Source: Cytophagaceae bacterium
GTDB lineage: Bacteria; Bacteroidota; Bacteroidia; Cytophagales; Spirosomataceae
DNA length: 32,998 bases
Assembly: GCA_947450365.1 (NCBI GenBank)
Contig: CANFVE010000033.1
Location: 1 to 32,998 of the forward strand
Reading direction: 5' to 3'
Part shown: piece by piece, positions 1 through 8,017 of the stretch
Numbering within the stretch: position 1 is the first letter of the stretch
How the letters are laid out: each line of letters opens with the position of its first letter
Program-made: the position numbers and the translations under genes
Notes under the pieces: model-generated
The model's input: only the letters and a program-made list of their open reading frames with translations
Told to the model about the DNA's origin: nothing
The model's database searches: none

Positions 1-270
1 CCAAATGAAGGGATCGAAGAAACAAAAGCCATTTTGGTGGCCACATGGGATCCTTATCATAAAGGAACATTAACGCTTCCTTTATGGACAAAAGATATGG
101 AGGTATTGGACATGAAGCGATTTTTTATTGAAATCATGGGAACTGTTTCAGATGTATCCTTACAAGCGACAGGGGATCATTTTTTCGCCCAAGAAATCGA
201 GGCGGTTTGTCGAACCTTGTCTGCACATTTAAAAAAGGAGATCGTAGAAGCTGAAAAAGGCCAAAAATAA
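1..270 (+). CDS. gldC: gliding motility protein GldC, C-terminal part
   Basis: The frame is open from base 1, so the 5' end lies outside the window; about 89 residues remain of a family usually near 110. The piece reads from a TKAI-x4-WD segment through LWTKDM, the MKRFF helix and a T-x3-V-x6-ATGDH stretch, which is the order I recall for GldC. GldC is a small lipid-less accessory protein in the gld gene set of gliding, type IX-secreting Bacteroidota; its exact biochemical role is not settled. The stop is four bases before the next gene, so the two are probably co-transcribed. The assignment rests on recalled family similarity. Confidence 0.8.
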   Translation, partial: PNEGIEETKAILVATWDPYHKGTLTLPLWTKDMEVLDMKRFFIEIMGTVSDVSLQATGDHFFAQEIEAVCRTLSAHLKKEIVEAEKGQK

Positions 271-274
271 TGCT

Positions 275-1318
275 ATGAAGGCAATATATACCGTATTTAT
301 TCTGTTTTTATGCATTTCAGTTCAGGCTCAAAAGGGCATTCAATTCATCAAAACGACGAATTTTAATGTGGCTGTCAATACAGCGAAACAACAAAATAAG
401 ATTCTTTTCGTCGAAGCCTATGCGCCGGATTGTCATGTTTGCGCGGCGTTTAAGGGTACCTTTGCGCAACCGCAAGTAGGAGCTCTCTATAATAGCCAAT
501 TCGTTAATTTTCAATTGGATATGAATAATCCTGAAAATTTCAATTTGCTTAAGCGTATGAAAATCAATATTAATGCGACGCCAACGTTCTTGTTTTTTGA
601 CCCCAAAACGATGAAAGTAGTTCAAGCAAAGTCTTTTGGTGAAAAAGAAAACTCGGTGATCAATGTGAATTCAATAGGCCAAAAAGCCTCGAATCCATCT
701 GAATTTGCTCAAAATTTTGCAAGTAAATTTAAATCGGGTGACCGAAATCCTGCGTTCCTGTTGAATTATGCCCAATATGCGCGGATCATGGGAGATACGT
801 CAACGAACATCAAGGTCATCAATGAATATGCGAAAATTCTTCCAACAACCGCATATTTTACCCAAAATACGCTAAATGTCCTACAGACCGTCATGATGAA
901 TCATGATAATGTACTTTTTGATTATTATGTGAATCATATTCCCGCGTACAGCCGTGCTTTTGATGCTAACTTAGTTCGGATGATTTATGAAAATGTATTT
1001 CAAATCGTGATGACCAGTTCGCAAGCTAACCAATTAAATGCCGCTGGAATTTCAAAAATAAAAGATCAAATGAAAAAAGCGGGGATAGAACCCAATTCCA
1101 TCGTTCGTCGAACTTGGATGGTAGAAGCCGCTTATTTGTTTAAAGTTAAAAAATCAAATGAGGCGCTGAAAGTGATTCAAAGCTTATTGGATGTCCTGCC
1201 TAATGCCCCAGGTCCTCGTGAATATCAATTCCTTTGCGATTTTGTGAAAGGAAAAACGAAGGATAAAAAGGCATTGAAATATGCGCAGAGCAATTGGTGT
1301 AAATTCGGATTGAATTAA
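275..1318 (+). CDS. exported thioredoxin-fold protein with long helical C-terminal region
   Basis: A 347-residue protein with a clear Sec signal peptide (hydrophobic run ending SVQAQ near residue 19), so it is probably periplasmic. A thioredoxin-like domain follows: VEAYAPDC-HVC gives a CxxC pair at Cys53/Cys56, and the cis-proline loop ATPTF is at about residue 103. Residues 150-347 have no motif I recognise and look helical, possibly TPR-like. The CxxC suggests disulfide exchange or reduction of exported proteins, but the substrate is unknown. It starts at an ATG four bases after gldC and converges with the DUF6728-like gene; the two stop codons share TTAA at 1315-1318. Confidence 0.75.
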   Translation: MKAIYTVFILFLCISVQAQKGIQFIKTTNFNVAVNTAKQQNKILFVEAYAPDCHVCAAFKGTFAQPQVGALYNSQFVNFQLDMNNPENFNLLKRMKININATPTFLFFDPKTMKVVQAKSFGEKENSVINVNSIGQKASNPSEFAQNFASKFKSGDRNPAFLLNYAQYARIMGDTSTNIKVINEYAKILPTTAYFTQNTLNVLQTVMMNHDNVLFDYYVNHIPAYSRAFDANLVRMIYENVFQIVMTSSQANQLNAAGISKIKDQMKKAGIEPNSIVRRTWMVEAAYLFKVKKSNEALKVIQSLLDVLPNAPGPREYQFLCDFVKGKTKDKKALKYAQSNWCKFGLN

Positions 1319-1503
1319 CGCGTAAACGCTCGGAAAATCATTACAGCTACGCAAAACAAAAACATCAAAATTGAAATCTTGTTAATCGTGTGCATGGTGC
1401 GAATGTTGAAGTTCGTCGGTGCACCTGGTTTAGGTTTTTGAAAAACGCGCACAAAATAGGTAAAAACTTCGCCTACTTTAAATTGATCTTTAATTCTGCT
1501 CAT
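1315..1503 (-). CDS. small DUF6728-like membrane protein
   Basis: A 62-residue protein, read from ATG 1503. The frame is also open from 1539, but that extension lies entirely inside ispG. The N-terminal half is polar and contains K-x-GAPTNFN; the second half, IRTMHTINKISILMFLFC, leads into one transmembrane helix. This pattern of a PN/APTN motif followed by MH-x-INKISI and a hydrophobic helix is what I recall for the DUF6728 family of Bacteroidota, of unknown function. Its first 14 bases overlap the end of ispG (ATGAGCAGAATTAA serves both), so it is probably translationally coupled to ispG. Confidence 0.6.
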   Translation of the reverse strand: MSRIKDQFKVGEVFTYFVRVFQKPKPGAPTNFNIRTMHTINKISILMFLFCVAVMIFRAFTR

Positions 1504-3511
1504 GGGATTGTTGGGTTGAAGGTGCCTCTTTCCAGTCACCGTGATCTTTAATCAATTGAATTAATTCATGCACTGCAGCATCCGCGGGGACTGATTTCTT
1601 TACGACTTCTTGGCCTTTGTATAAAGCGATTTTATCTTTTCCAATTCCCACATAGCCATAATCTGCATCCGCCATCTCACCGGGACCATTGACGATACAG
1701 CCCATAATACCGATTTTGATACCTTTCAAATGATCGGTTTCTTTTCGAATACGTGCGGTTGTTTCCTGTAAATCAAATAAGGTCCGACCACATGAAGGAC
1801 AGGAGATGTATTCGGTTTTGGAAATTCTTACCCGACTAGCTTGCAAAGTCCCGAAATTCGTCGAATTACAAATCGCTTCTCGATTTTTTTCGAAGGGCGT
1901 AGAAATCATTAAAGCATCTCCAAAACCATCAATGAATAAAGCTCCAGCATCCGCAGGGGCATATACTTGCAAGGCATTTTCTGAAATTTGCTCATAGCTA
2001 ACATGAATAACGACAGGAACTAATTGCTTATCCTGAACTAATTCAAAAAATCCCCGACGCAAATCAGCCATTTGATGTGCATTGCTGCTCGAAAGGACCA
2101 AAACAAGATTTTTGTGGGAATGAATCGTTTTTAATAACTCAGGATTATCAAGTAAATCATCGGCTTGAATCGCCAAGAAATTCATTTCAGGGTGATAAAA
2201 TGAGGCTTGTTGCCAAGTTTCCCAGGTAAACATGGGATAGACGGTTGGCAATGGATTTTCTTGCCAGAGCGAAGCTGCTTGAATTTGACGTAAGCCATTG
2301 GGCAACATAAAATCAAGCGATTGTTCTCCCGTAAAAATATAATCCGCACCCAGGTCGTTCATCGCCCACTTATCAGGTTCTGGCAAATAAAAATGCCCGA
2401 TGGACTTGAGATCCTGCATTTGAATGGTTTGTCGCTGGGAAAAGTCAGCGATGACCCGCGGAACTTGATTACCTCCAATATTGACAACTTCCTGCGTCAA
2501 CCGACGCGCGTGTGCAAAAGGATTAATGGGTGAATGAAAACTTGGATTTACAGCAGAAAAGACGGGAATCGGATCAGCCTTAGCCGCCCGATTTTGCAAG
2601 CGACGAAGCATTTCCTGCGCCACCGGAATCTCAAATTCAGGATCTTCTGTTAAGGAAACTCGAATCGTATCTCCCAAACCATCTTCTAATAAAGTACCGA
2701 TGCCGACCGCTGATTTAATGCGGCCATCTTCCCCTTCACCTGCCTCCGTAACGCCTAAATGTAATGGATAAGCCTTAAATCCACAATCGGCTAATTTTTT
2801 ACTTAATAAACGATAGGCCTCGACCATCACCTGCGTATTTGACGATTTCATCGATAAGACGATATTTCCATAATTTTCGTCCTCGCAAATACGTAAAAAT
2901 TCAAGGGCTGATTCCACCATTCCTAATGGCGTATCGCCATATCGACTTAAAATTCGATCCGAAAGCGAACCATGATTCGTTCCAATGCGCATGGCTGTGC
3001 CGTATTCCTTACAAATCTTCACCAAGGGCAAAAACTTATCCCGAATTCGTTCTAATTCATTTTGATAGGTCGCATCTGTATATTCAATCGTTTCAAAACG
3101 CTTTTTATCCGCATAATTGCCTGGATTGATCCGTACCTTTTCCACAATTCGAGCGGCTAATTCGGCTGCATTGGGCGTAAAATGAATATCAGCCACAAGT
3201 GGAGTTGTATAGCCTTTGGCACGTAATCCTTTGCGGATATTCTCTAAATTTTGTGCCTCCTTGACAGAGGGAGCGGTGATTCGAACAAGTTCACAACCGG
3301 CATCAATCATGCGAATGGATTGGTCAATTGACCCTTGTGTATCCATGGTATCGACCGTGGTCATGGATTGTACGCGAATCGGAAAATCAGAGCCCATCCA
3401 CACATCGCCGATTTGCACAGGAATTGTTTCTCGGCGTTTATAGGCCACCAAAGAGGGACAATATATATTGCCATCAGCAATTAAATGGGCATTCGCGCTA
3501 GTTGAAGACAT
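1490..3511 (-). CDS. ispG: 4-hydroxy-3-methylbut-2-enyl diphosphate synthase, long form
   Basis: IspG (GcpE) reduces and ring-opens methylerythritol cyclodiphosphate to HMBPP in the MEP isoprenoid pathway, using a [4Fe-4S] cluster. The 673-residue length is that of the three-domain type found in Bacteroidota, Chlamydiae and plants, with an extra middle domain (about residues 275-545) between the TIM barrel and the cluster domain. Visible marks are IPVQIGDVWMG and RVQSMTTVDT near the N-terminus, CPSCGR with Cys571 and Cys574, and GCIVNGPGE with the third cluster cysteine Cys605 and Glu612. ATG 3511 is preferred over an upstream TTG at 3529 because a TACCTTTG -7-like element sits at 3527-3534, which would leave the TTG inside the promoter. 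Confidence 0.96.
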   Translation of the reverse strand: MSSTSANAHLIADGNIYCPSLVAYKRRETIPVQIGDVWMGSDFPIRVQSMTTVDTMDTQGSIDQSIRMIDAGCELVRITAPSVKEAQNLENIRKGLRAKGYTTPLVADIHFTPNAAELAARIVEKVRINPGNYADKKRFETIEYTDATYQNELERIRDKFLPLVKICKEYGTAMRIGTNHGSLSDRILSRYGDTPLGMVESALEFLRICEDENYGNIVLSMKSSNTQVMVEAYRLLSKKLADCGFKAYPLHLGVTEAGEGEDGRIKSAVGIGTLLEDGLGDTIRVSLTEDPEFEIPVAQEMLRRLQNRAAKADPIPVFSAVNPSFHSPINPFAHARRLTQEVVNIGGNQVPRVIADFSQRQTIQMQDLKSIGHFYLPEPDKWAMNDLGADYIFTGEQSLDFMLPNGLRQIQAASLWQENPLPTVYPMFTWETWQQASFYHPEMNFLAIQADDLLDNPELLKTIHSHKNLVLVLSSSNAHQMADLRRGFFELVQDKQLVPVVIHVSYEQISENALQVYAPADAGALFIDGFGDALMISTPFEKNREAICNSTNFGTLQASRVRISKTEYISCPSCGRTLFDLQETTARIRKETDHLKGIKIGIMGCIVNGPGEMADADYGYVGIGKDKIALYKGQEVVKKSVPADAAVHELIQLIKDHGDWKEAPSTQQSHEQN

Positions 3512-3526
3512 ACAAAAAATTTGAGG

Positions 3527-3534
3527 CAAAGGTA
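3527..3534 (-). promoter_or_regulatory. putative -7 promoter element of ispG
   Basis: On the minus strand this reads TACCTTTG, a full match to the Bacteroidota -7 consensus TAnnTTTG, 15 bases before the ispG ATG. No convincing TTTG -33 box lies at the usual distance; that region is occupied by the terminator hairpin of the upstream operon. Confidence 0.45.
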
Positions 3535-3537
3535 CAA

Positions 3538-3573
3538 AAAAGCTTCATCTCATTCGCATCAGATGAAGCTTTT
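3538..3573 (-). terminator. intrinsic terminator after the GH109-MFS operon
   Basis: A perfect 13-bp stem (3538-3550 with 3561-3573, core GCTTCATCT) has a 10-base loop and is followed on the minus strand by a run of six Ts. It lies 14 bases past the MFS transporter stop and immediately upstream of the ispG -7 element. Confidence 0.85.
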
Positions 3574-3587
3574 CAATCTAGATGCTA

Positions 3588-4793
3588 TTACCAAGAACTC
3601 TTTTTGTGACCGATTGTTGCGTAATATAAAATAAATAAATAGCAAGGAATCATAATCGCATAGGCCGTTTGTGTATCGCCCATCGAATCTGCTATTTTAC
3701 CGTACAACAATGGCACCAAAGCTCCACCCGCAATCATCATGATTATCAATGCCGAACCGATTTTGGTAAATTTCCCCAAGCCTTGAATCGCTAAAGGCCA
3801 TAAAGCTGGCCACATTAACGCGTTTGCAATTCCCAACAGCGCCAAACACATCACCGACATATAGCCATCTAATGCAACTGTTCCAACTGAAAAAACAAGA
3901 CCTAGAATAGCAGAATAATTGAGTGCCTGTTGTTGGCTCAAGTATTTTGGAATAAATAGAATCCCGACGATATAACCCGCCAGCATGCCGTATAACGTGT
4001 AGGTCGTAAAAATCTTAGCTACATCCATGCTAATGCCTTGGGAAGTACCATAATTGATGATGGTATCACCCGCCATCACTTCGACACCCACGTACAAAAA
4101 GAAAGCCACTAGACCCAACACTAAATTAGGATAGGCCCAAACGCTTGATTTTTCAGCGACTGTGTTTTTATCATCTTCTTCCTCAGCTTCCACTTCCGGA
4201 AGGCTCGAAAAGCGAACTAAAAGTGCCAAAGCAATTAAAACCGCCGTCATAATGGAATAGGGAGAAATCACGATGGACAAATCCTGAGTAGTTCCCGCCG
4301 CGCCAGATAAAAGTAGGCCCCCGAAAATAAATTGACTTAAAATACCAGCCACTTTGTTACAGATACCCATAAAGGAAATACGGGTGGCAGCACTTTCTCG
4401 AGGCCCTAGAATCGTCACGTAGGGATTTGAGGCCGTTTGCAACAATGCCAAACCTGTTCCAATGATGAATAAACCCAAAAGAAATAAGGGATAATTGGCC
4501 ATGTTTGCCGCTGGAACAAACAATAGAGTACCGGCCGCCATAGTCAATAAACCAAAGGACATCCCATTTTTAAATCCGGTTTTGGCAAGGACCCATGAGG
4601 ATGGAATCGCCATCACAAAATAAGAGATGAAAAAAGCCGAGGTAACTAATAGGGATTGGAAATTATTGAGGTCAAAAGCATCTTTAAAAAATGCAATGAG
4701 GACAGAGTTTACCCAAGTTACAAAACCAAAGACGAAAAATAATACGCCAATGATCAGAAGAGGGCCGTTAGAGGATTTTGAGGTTGTTGTCAT
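3588..4793 (-). CDS. MFS sugar transporter, FucP/GluP-like
   Basis: A 401-residue polytopic inner-membrane protein with about twelve hydrophobic helices. The first helix reads GVLFFVFGFVTWVNSVLI, and the protein contains G-x-GLALLQTASNPYVT and FFLYVGVEVMAGDTI, motifs typical of the FucP-type sugar/H+ symporters (fucose, glucose, galactose) common in Bacteroidota. An acidic cytoplasmic loop (EAEEEDD) sits between the two six-helix halves. It starts eight bases after the GH109-type gene and ends before a strong terminator, so the two form an operon. The likely job is uptake of a sugar released by, or metabolised with, its partner. The exact substrate cannot be read from sequence. Confidence 0.85.
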   Translation of the reverse strand: MTTTSKSSNGPLLIIGVLFFVFGFVTWVNSVLIAFFKDAFDLNNFQSLLVTSAFFISYFVMAIPSSWVLAKTGFKNGMSFGLLTMAAGTLLFVPAANMANYPLFLLGLFIIGTGLALLQTASNPYVTILGPRESAATRISFMGICNKVAGILSQFIFGGLLLSGAAGTTQDLSIVISPYSIMTAVLIALALLVRFSSLPEVEAEEEDDKNTVAEKSSVWAYPNLVLGLVAFFLYVGVEVMAGDTIINYGTSQGISMDVAKIFTTYTLYGMLAGYIVGILFIPKYLSQQQALNYSAILGLVFSVGTVALDGYMSVMCLALLGIANALMWPALWPLAIQGLGKFTKIGSALIIMMIAGGALVPLLYGKIADSMGDTQTAYAIMIPCYLFILYYATIGHKKSSW

Positions 4794-4801
4794 GAGGTTT
4801 A

Positions 4802-6154
4802 TTAATAGTTATCGGTTAAAGCAAAAATCGGTTGGTTCGTTTTCCATTTTCCGCGTGTAAAATCCGGAATGGCCACTGAAGCAGAATTATTTTTAATGGA
4901 TTGTTCTGAAAGCGGTGAAATGGCGGACCAAGCGGCAGCATCATAGACGTCGATCGGAGGTGCCACCTTATTTTTAATGGATTCTATAAACGCTCGAAGC
5001 ACAAAATAATCGATTCCCCCATGGCCAGCATTCTCTGCATCGGCCGCGTGTGTTTTCCATAAGGGGTGATCATATTTATCTTGATAAGGTTTAAAATCCT
5101 CCCAGCGATGCGCTTTTGGAGAAATACCCTCTAAATAAATCGATTTGTTATCATCCATCCAAAGACCTTTCGTTCCTTGAACGCGGAAACCTAAGGAATA
5201 GGGGCGAGGTGAGTTTGTATCATGAGAAATCATGATGGTTTCACCATTTGCACATTTAATCAAGGTCGTTACAATGTCACCGCAAGCAAAATTCACCTTT
5301 GCATTTGGGTGATCCTTTCCGCCTTTTTCAACGATATAATTGTGTAAACCCATCGATTGGGTTGCCATCGAAGTCAAATACAGAAATTGATTCCCTCGGT
5401 TGATATTCAACATCTCCGCGACTGGACCCAAACCATGGGTAGGATAGAGGTCACCATTTCGGTCAATGGAATGTTGGGTACGCCATTTGGCCTCAGAAAA
5501 TCCCTTTTCGCCAAATTCCACGCCCCCGCCATAGGCCTGTTTCCCATTATTGAATTTCACTTCCCGGAGGTCATGTTGATATCCACATTGCACATGATTC
5601 AGGGTTCCGAACATCCCTTGACGCACCATATTCAGTGCAGCCAGCACATCCCGACGATAACACACATTTTCCAAAATCATGCAATGAGATCCCGTCTTTT
5701 CATACATATTGACCAAATCCCAAGACTCCTGAAGGGTAACTGTAGCCGAAACTTCAACGGCGGTGTATTTCCCTTGTTTCATCGATTCCAGAGCCATAGG
5801 CACATGCCATTCCCATGGAGTGGCAATGACAACACCATCGATATCCGTTCGTTTAACTAAATTTTCAAAATCATGATCACCCTTTTGATAAGCCACTGCG
5901 GCTTTTCGCCCCTTATCAGCGATCATTTTCTGGGCTATCTGAATCGCATTAGGATCCACATCACAGATCGCTACGATTTCGACATCGGGACGATACATGG
6001 CCATTTCCAAATGATTTTGACCACGAAGACCCACGCCGATGAAACCTAATCGCACTTTTGTTTGTTCAGTAGGTATTCCTTTTAAAATCGTGGGAAATAA
6101 AGCTGTACTGGAGGTATATAGCAAGGAATTGGAGATAAACTTCCTTCGTTTCAT
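4802..6154 (-). CDS. Gfo/Idh/MocA family protein, GH109 (alpha-N-acetylgalactosaminidase) type
   Basis: A 450-residue protein with a twin-arginine leader (KRRKFISNS, then a hydrophobic stretch), so it is probably folded with its cofactor before Tat export. The NAD-binding Rossmann motif GFIGVGLRG starts near residue 37, followed by the EVSATVT segment of the Gfo/Idh/MocA fold. The C-terminal half has features of GH109 glycosidases: ENVCYRRD, YPTHGLGP (a Tyr and His of the kind placed in the active site of characterised members), GGHGGIDY, and VPDFTRG near the end. GH109 enzymes use tightly bound NAD in a redox-elimination mechanism to cleave alpha-GalNAc. Substrate is inferred from family only; a plain sugar dehydrogenase is the alternative. 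First gene of the operon with the MFS transporter. Confidence 0.82.
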   Translation of the reverse strand: MKRRKFISNSLLYTSSTALFPTILKGIPTEQTKVRLGFIGVGLRGQNHLEMAMYRPDVEIVAICDVDPNAIQIAQKMIADKGRKAAVAYQKGDHDFENLVKRTDIDGVVIATPWEWHVPMALESMKQGKYTAVEVSATVTLQESWDLVNMYEKTGSHCMILENVCYRRDVLAALNMVRQGMFGTLNHVQCGYQHDLREVKFNNGKQAYGGGVEFGEKGFSEAKWRTQHSIDRNGDLYPTHGLGPVAEMLNINRGNQFLYLTSMATQSMGLHNYIVEKGGKDHPNAKVNFACGDIVTTLIKCANGETIMISHDTNSPRPYSLGFRVQGTKGLWMDDNKSIYLEGISPKAHRWEDFKPYQDKYDHPLWKTHAADAENAGHGGIDYFVLRAFIESIKNKVAPPIDVYDAAAWSAISPLSEQSIKNNSASVAIPDFTRGKWKTNQPIFALTDNY

Positions 6155-6232
6155 GTAAGTTAATTTGGTTTAAAAGATTGAATTTGAAATTTAATTAAAA
6201 TAGTACAGTAAATTTACACCTTGGAAAAAAAA

Positions 6233-6655
6233 ATGATGGACTCACAGAAAGTAAGCGTTTTTAGAAAAGAACATTTTAATGCAGCCCATCGCTTGCATAA
6301 TCCGCTTTGGAGCGCAGAAAAGAATAAAGAGGTTTTTGGTTTATGTAATAATCCAAACTACCATGGCCATAATTATGAATTAATTATTCAAATTATCGGA
6401 ACAATTAATACGGAAACGGGTTATGTCATCGATATGAAAGAGTTATCCAACCTGGCACAGGAGGAAATTTTATCGAAATTCGATCATAAGAACCTGAATT
6501 TAGATGTGCCAGAGTTTGCCAACTTAAATCCATCTGCTGAAAATATCGCGGTTGTTATTTATCAAAAATTAAGGCCCAAAATCGCCGCTGAATTAGAATT
6601 AAAAATAAAATTGTATGAAACAGAAAGAAATTTCGTTGAATTCCCTGCTTATTGA
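6233..6655 (+). CDS. 6-pyruvoyl-tetrahydropterin synthase family, PTPS-II-like motif
   Basis: A 140-residue T-fold enzyme. Zinc ligands are visible as His19 (FNAAHRL) and His44/His46 (HGH). The catalytic cysteine, Cys38, lies in GLCNNPNYHGHNY, a C-x5-HGH spacing. That is the motif of BH4-forming PTPS, whereas QueD has C-x3-HGH. DHKNLNLDV and YETERN also resemble the animal enzyme. It would convert 7,8-dihydroneopterin triphosphate to 6-pyruvoyl-tetrahydropterin. The ATG pair at 6233/6236 is preferred to an upstream TTG at 6221. folE starts inside its 3' end and an SDR follows, making a pterin operon. Automatic pipelines may label it 6-carboxytetrahydropterin synthase (QueD); the motif argues against that. 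Confidence 0.88.
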   Translation: MMDSQKVSVFRKEHFNAAHRLHNPLWSAEKNKEVFGLCNNPNYHGHNYELIIQIIGTINTETGYVIDMKELSNLAQEEILSKFDHKNLNLDVPEFANLNPSAENIAVVIYQKLRPKIAAELELKIKLYETERNFVEFPAY

Positions 6656-7316
6656 TACGGACCGTTTCTTGTTGACCGACGAAGAAATAGGTGATAATCA
6701 CGTAGCCACCTCAATCGAAACACCGATGAGGGAGGATGCTTTTGTTCTTTCTGATGAGGAAAAGATAAAAAAGATCGAATCACATTTTAAAGAAATCATG
6801 ATTACCTTAGGTTTAGACCTAACAGATGATTCATTGCGTGGCACGCCCAAACGTGTGGCTAAAATGTATATCGAAGAAATATTTAGTGGCTTAAATCCTG
6901 CCAATGAGCCTCAAGTGGCCTTATTTGAGAATAAATTTGGCTATAATGAGATGCTGGTTGAGAAAAACATCAGCTTTTATTCCAATTGTGAACATCATTT
7001 TGTTCCTATCATGGGCAAAACACATATCGCCTATATTTCCTCTGGTCAGGTAATAGGCCTTTCGAAATTAAATCGAATCGTTCAATATTACGCGAAAAGA
7101 CCACAGGTTCAAGAACGTTTAACGATGCAAATCGCGAAACATTTACAAAAAGTATTAAAAACAGATCATGTGGCCATTTTCATTGATGCCAAACATCTGT
7201 GCGTATCTTCCCGTGGAGTAAAGGACGATGCTACATCAACAATTACGTCTTATTACGGCGGAAAATTCCAAGAAGAAAATACCAAACGTGAGTTTTTAAG
7301 CTCCATTCAAGGATAA
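6615..7316 (+). CDS. folE: GTP cyclohydrolase I
   Basis: FolE converts GTP to 7,8-dihydroneopterin triphosphate, the first step of folate and tetrahydropterin synthesis, and provides the substrate of the PTPS encoded just upstream. The signature is complete: LRGTPKRVAKMY, then YSNCEHHFVPIMG with zinc ligands Cys125 and His128, IGLSKLNRIV, and HLCVSSRGV with the third ligand Cys196. The 233-residue length includes an N-terminal extension. The ATG at 6615 overlaps the PTPS gene by 41 bases; the segment DNHVATS-x-ETPMREDAF is conserved in relatives as I recall them, so the start must lie upstream of 6726, but a TTG near 6669 remains possible. The SDR starts two bases after its stop. Confidence 0.95.
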   Translation: MKQKEISLNSLLIDTDRFLLTDEEIGDNHVATSIETPMREDAFVLSDEEKIKKIESHFKEIMITLGLDLTDDSLRGTPKRVAKMYIEEIFSGLNPANEPQVALFENKFGYNEMLVEKNISFYSNCEHHFVPIMGKTHIAYISSGQVIGLSKLNRIVQYYAKRPQVQERLTMQIAKHLQKVLKTDHVAIFIDAKHLCVSSRGVKDDATSTITSYYGGKFQEENTKREFLSSIQG

Positions 7317-7318
7317 TC

Positions 7319-8017
7319 ATGGGAAATTACATCGTGGTAGGCGCGAGTCAAGGCATTGGTTCGTCGATTGCGGAACAGTTAGTCGCTGCAGGACATCAAG
7401 TTCATAATTTTTCCCGTCAGCCCAGTCGTTTGACCGGTGTTCAAAATCATACCTGGGATGCCATGGAGGCAGATGATTCCGCCTTTTCGCAAATGGCAGG
7501 TCCCATCGATGGTTTTGTGTATTGCCCGGGAAGTATCATTTTGAAGCCCTTTCACCGATTGACCATACAGGATTTTGAGCAGGATTTCAAAATAAACGTA
7601 TTAGGGGCCGTTCGAAGTATTCAAGCCATTTTGCCTTTATTAAAACAAAGTCCATCGGCTTCCATTGTTTTATTTAGTACAGTGGCTGTTCAAACGGGCA
7701 TGGGATTCCATGCATCGATTGCCAGTTCCAAAGGGGCTATTGAAGGTCTGACACGTTCTTTGGCTGCGGAACTTTCAGGTTTTCGCATTCGGGTAAATGC
7801 CATAGCTCCTTCGTTAACGCAAACACCTCTCGCTGGTTCCCTCGTGAATACGCCCGAAAAAATTGAGGCAGGAGGAAAACGTCATCCCTTAGGTCGAATA
7901 GGCCAGGCGAATGATGTAGCCAATCTCGCAACATTCCTTTTGCAAGCGGAAAATTCCTGGATTACAGGACAGATCATTGGGGTAGATGGGGGAATTGGTA
8001 GCTTACGGACGAGCTAA
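7319..8017 (+). CDS. SDR-fold protein lacking the catalytic tyrosine, in pterin operon
   Basis: A 232-residue short-chain dehydrogenase fold. The nucleotide-binding motif VGASQGIG (residues 7-14) is intact, Ser120 and Lys138 are at the catalytic positions, and the C-terminal WITGQIIGVDGG is typical. The tyrosine expected four residues before the lysine is Ile134 (context HASIASSKGA), and the NNAG motif is replaced by YCPGS. I recall related SDRs with the same HASIA-x2-KGA pattern, so this is probably a family trait, not a mutation. Placed two bases after folE and downstream of PTPS, it sits where sepiapterin reductase acts in the BH4 pathway; pterin reduction is a guess. Its 3' end overlaps the CDF gene by 15 bases. 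Confidence 0.85.
   Translation: MGNYIVVGASQGIGSSIAEQLVAAGHQVHNFSRQPSRLTGVQNHTWDAMEADDSAFSQMAGPIDGFVYCPGSIILKPFHRLTIQDFEQDFKINVLGAVRSIQAILPLLKQSPSASIVLFSTVAVQTGMGFHASIASSKGAIEGLTRSLAAELSGFRIRVNAIAPSLTQTPLAGSLVNTPEKIEAGGKRHPLGRIGQANDVANLATFLLQAENSWITGQIIGVDGGIGSLRTS

Noticed and set aside
5357-5860. Open plus-strand frame of 167 codons opposite the GH109-type gene
   Set aside because: It lies wholly antisense to a gene with clear motifs, resembles no family and has no promoter or spacing that suggests expression.
6233-6655. Labelling the PTPS-family gene as queD
   Set aside because: The active-site spacing is C-x5-HGH, the BH4-type motif, and neighbours are folE and an SDR rather than queC or queE.
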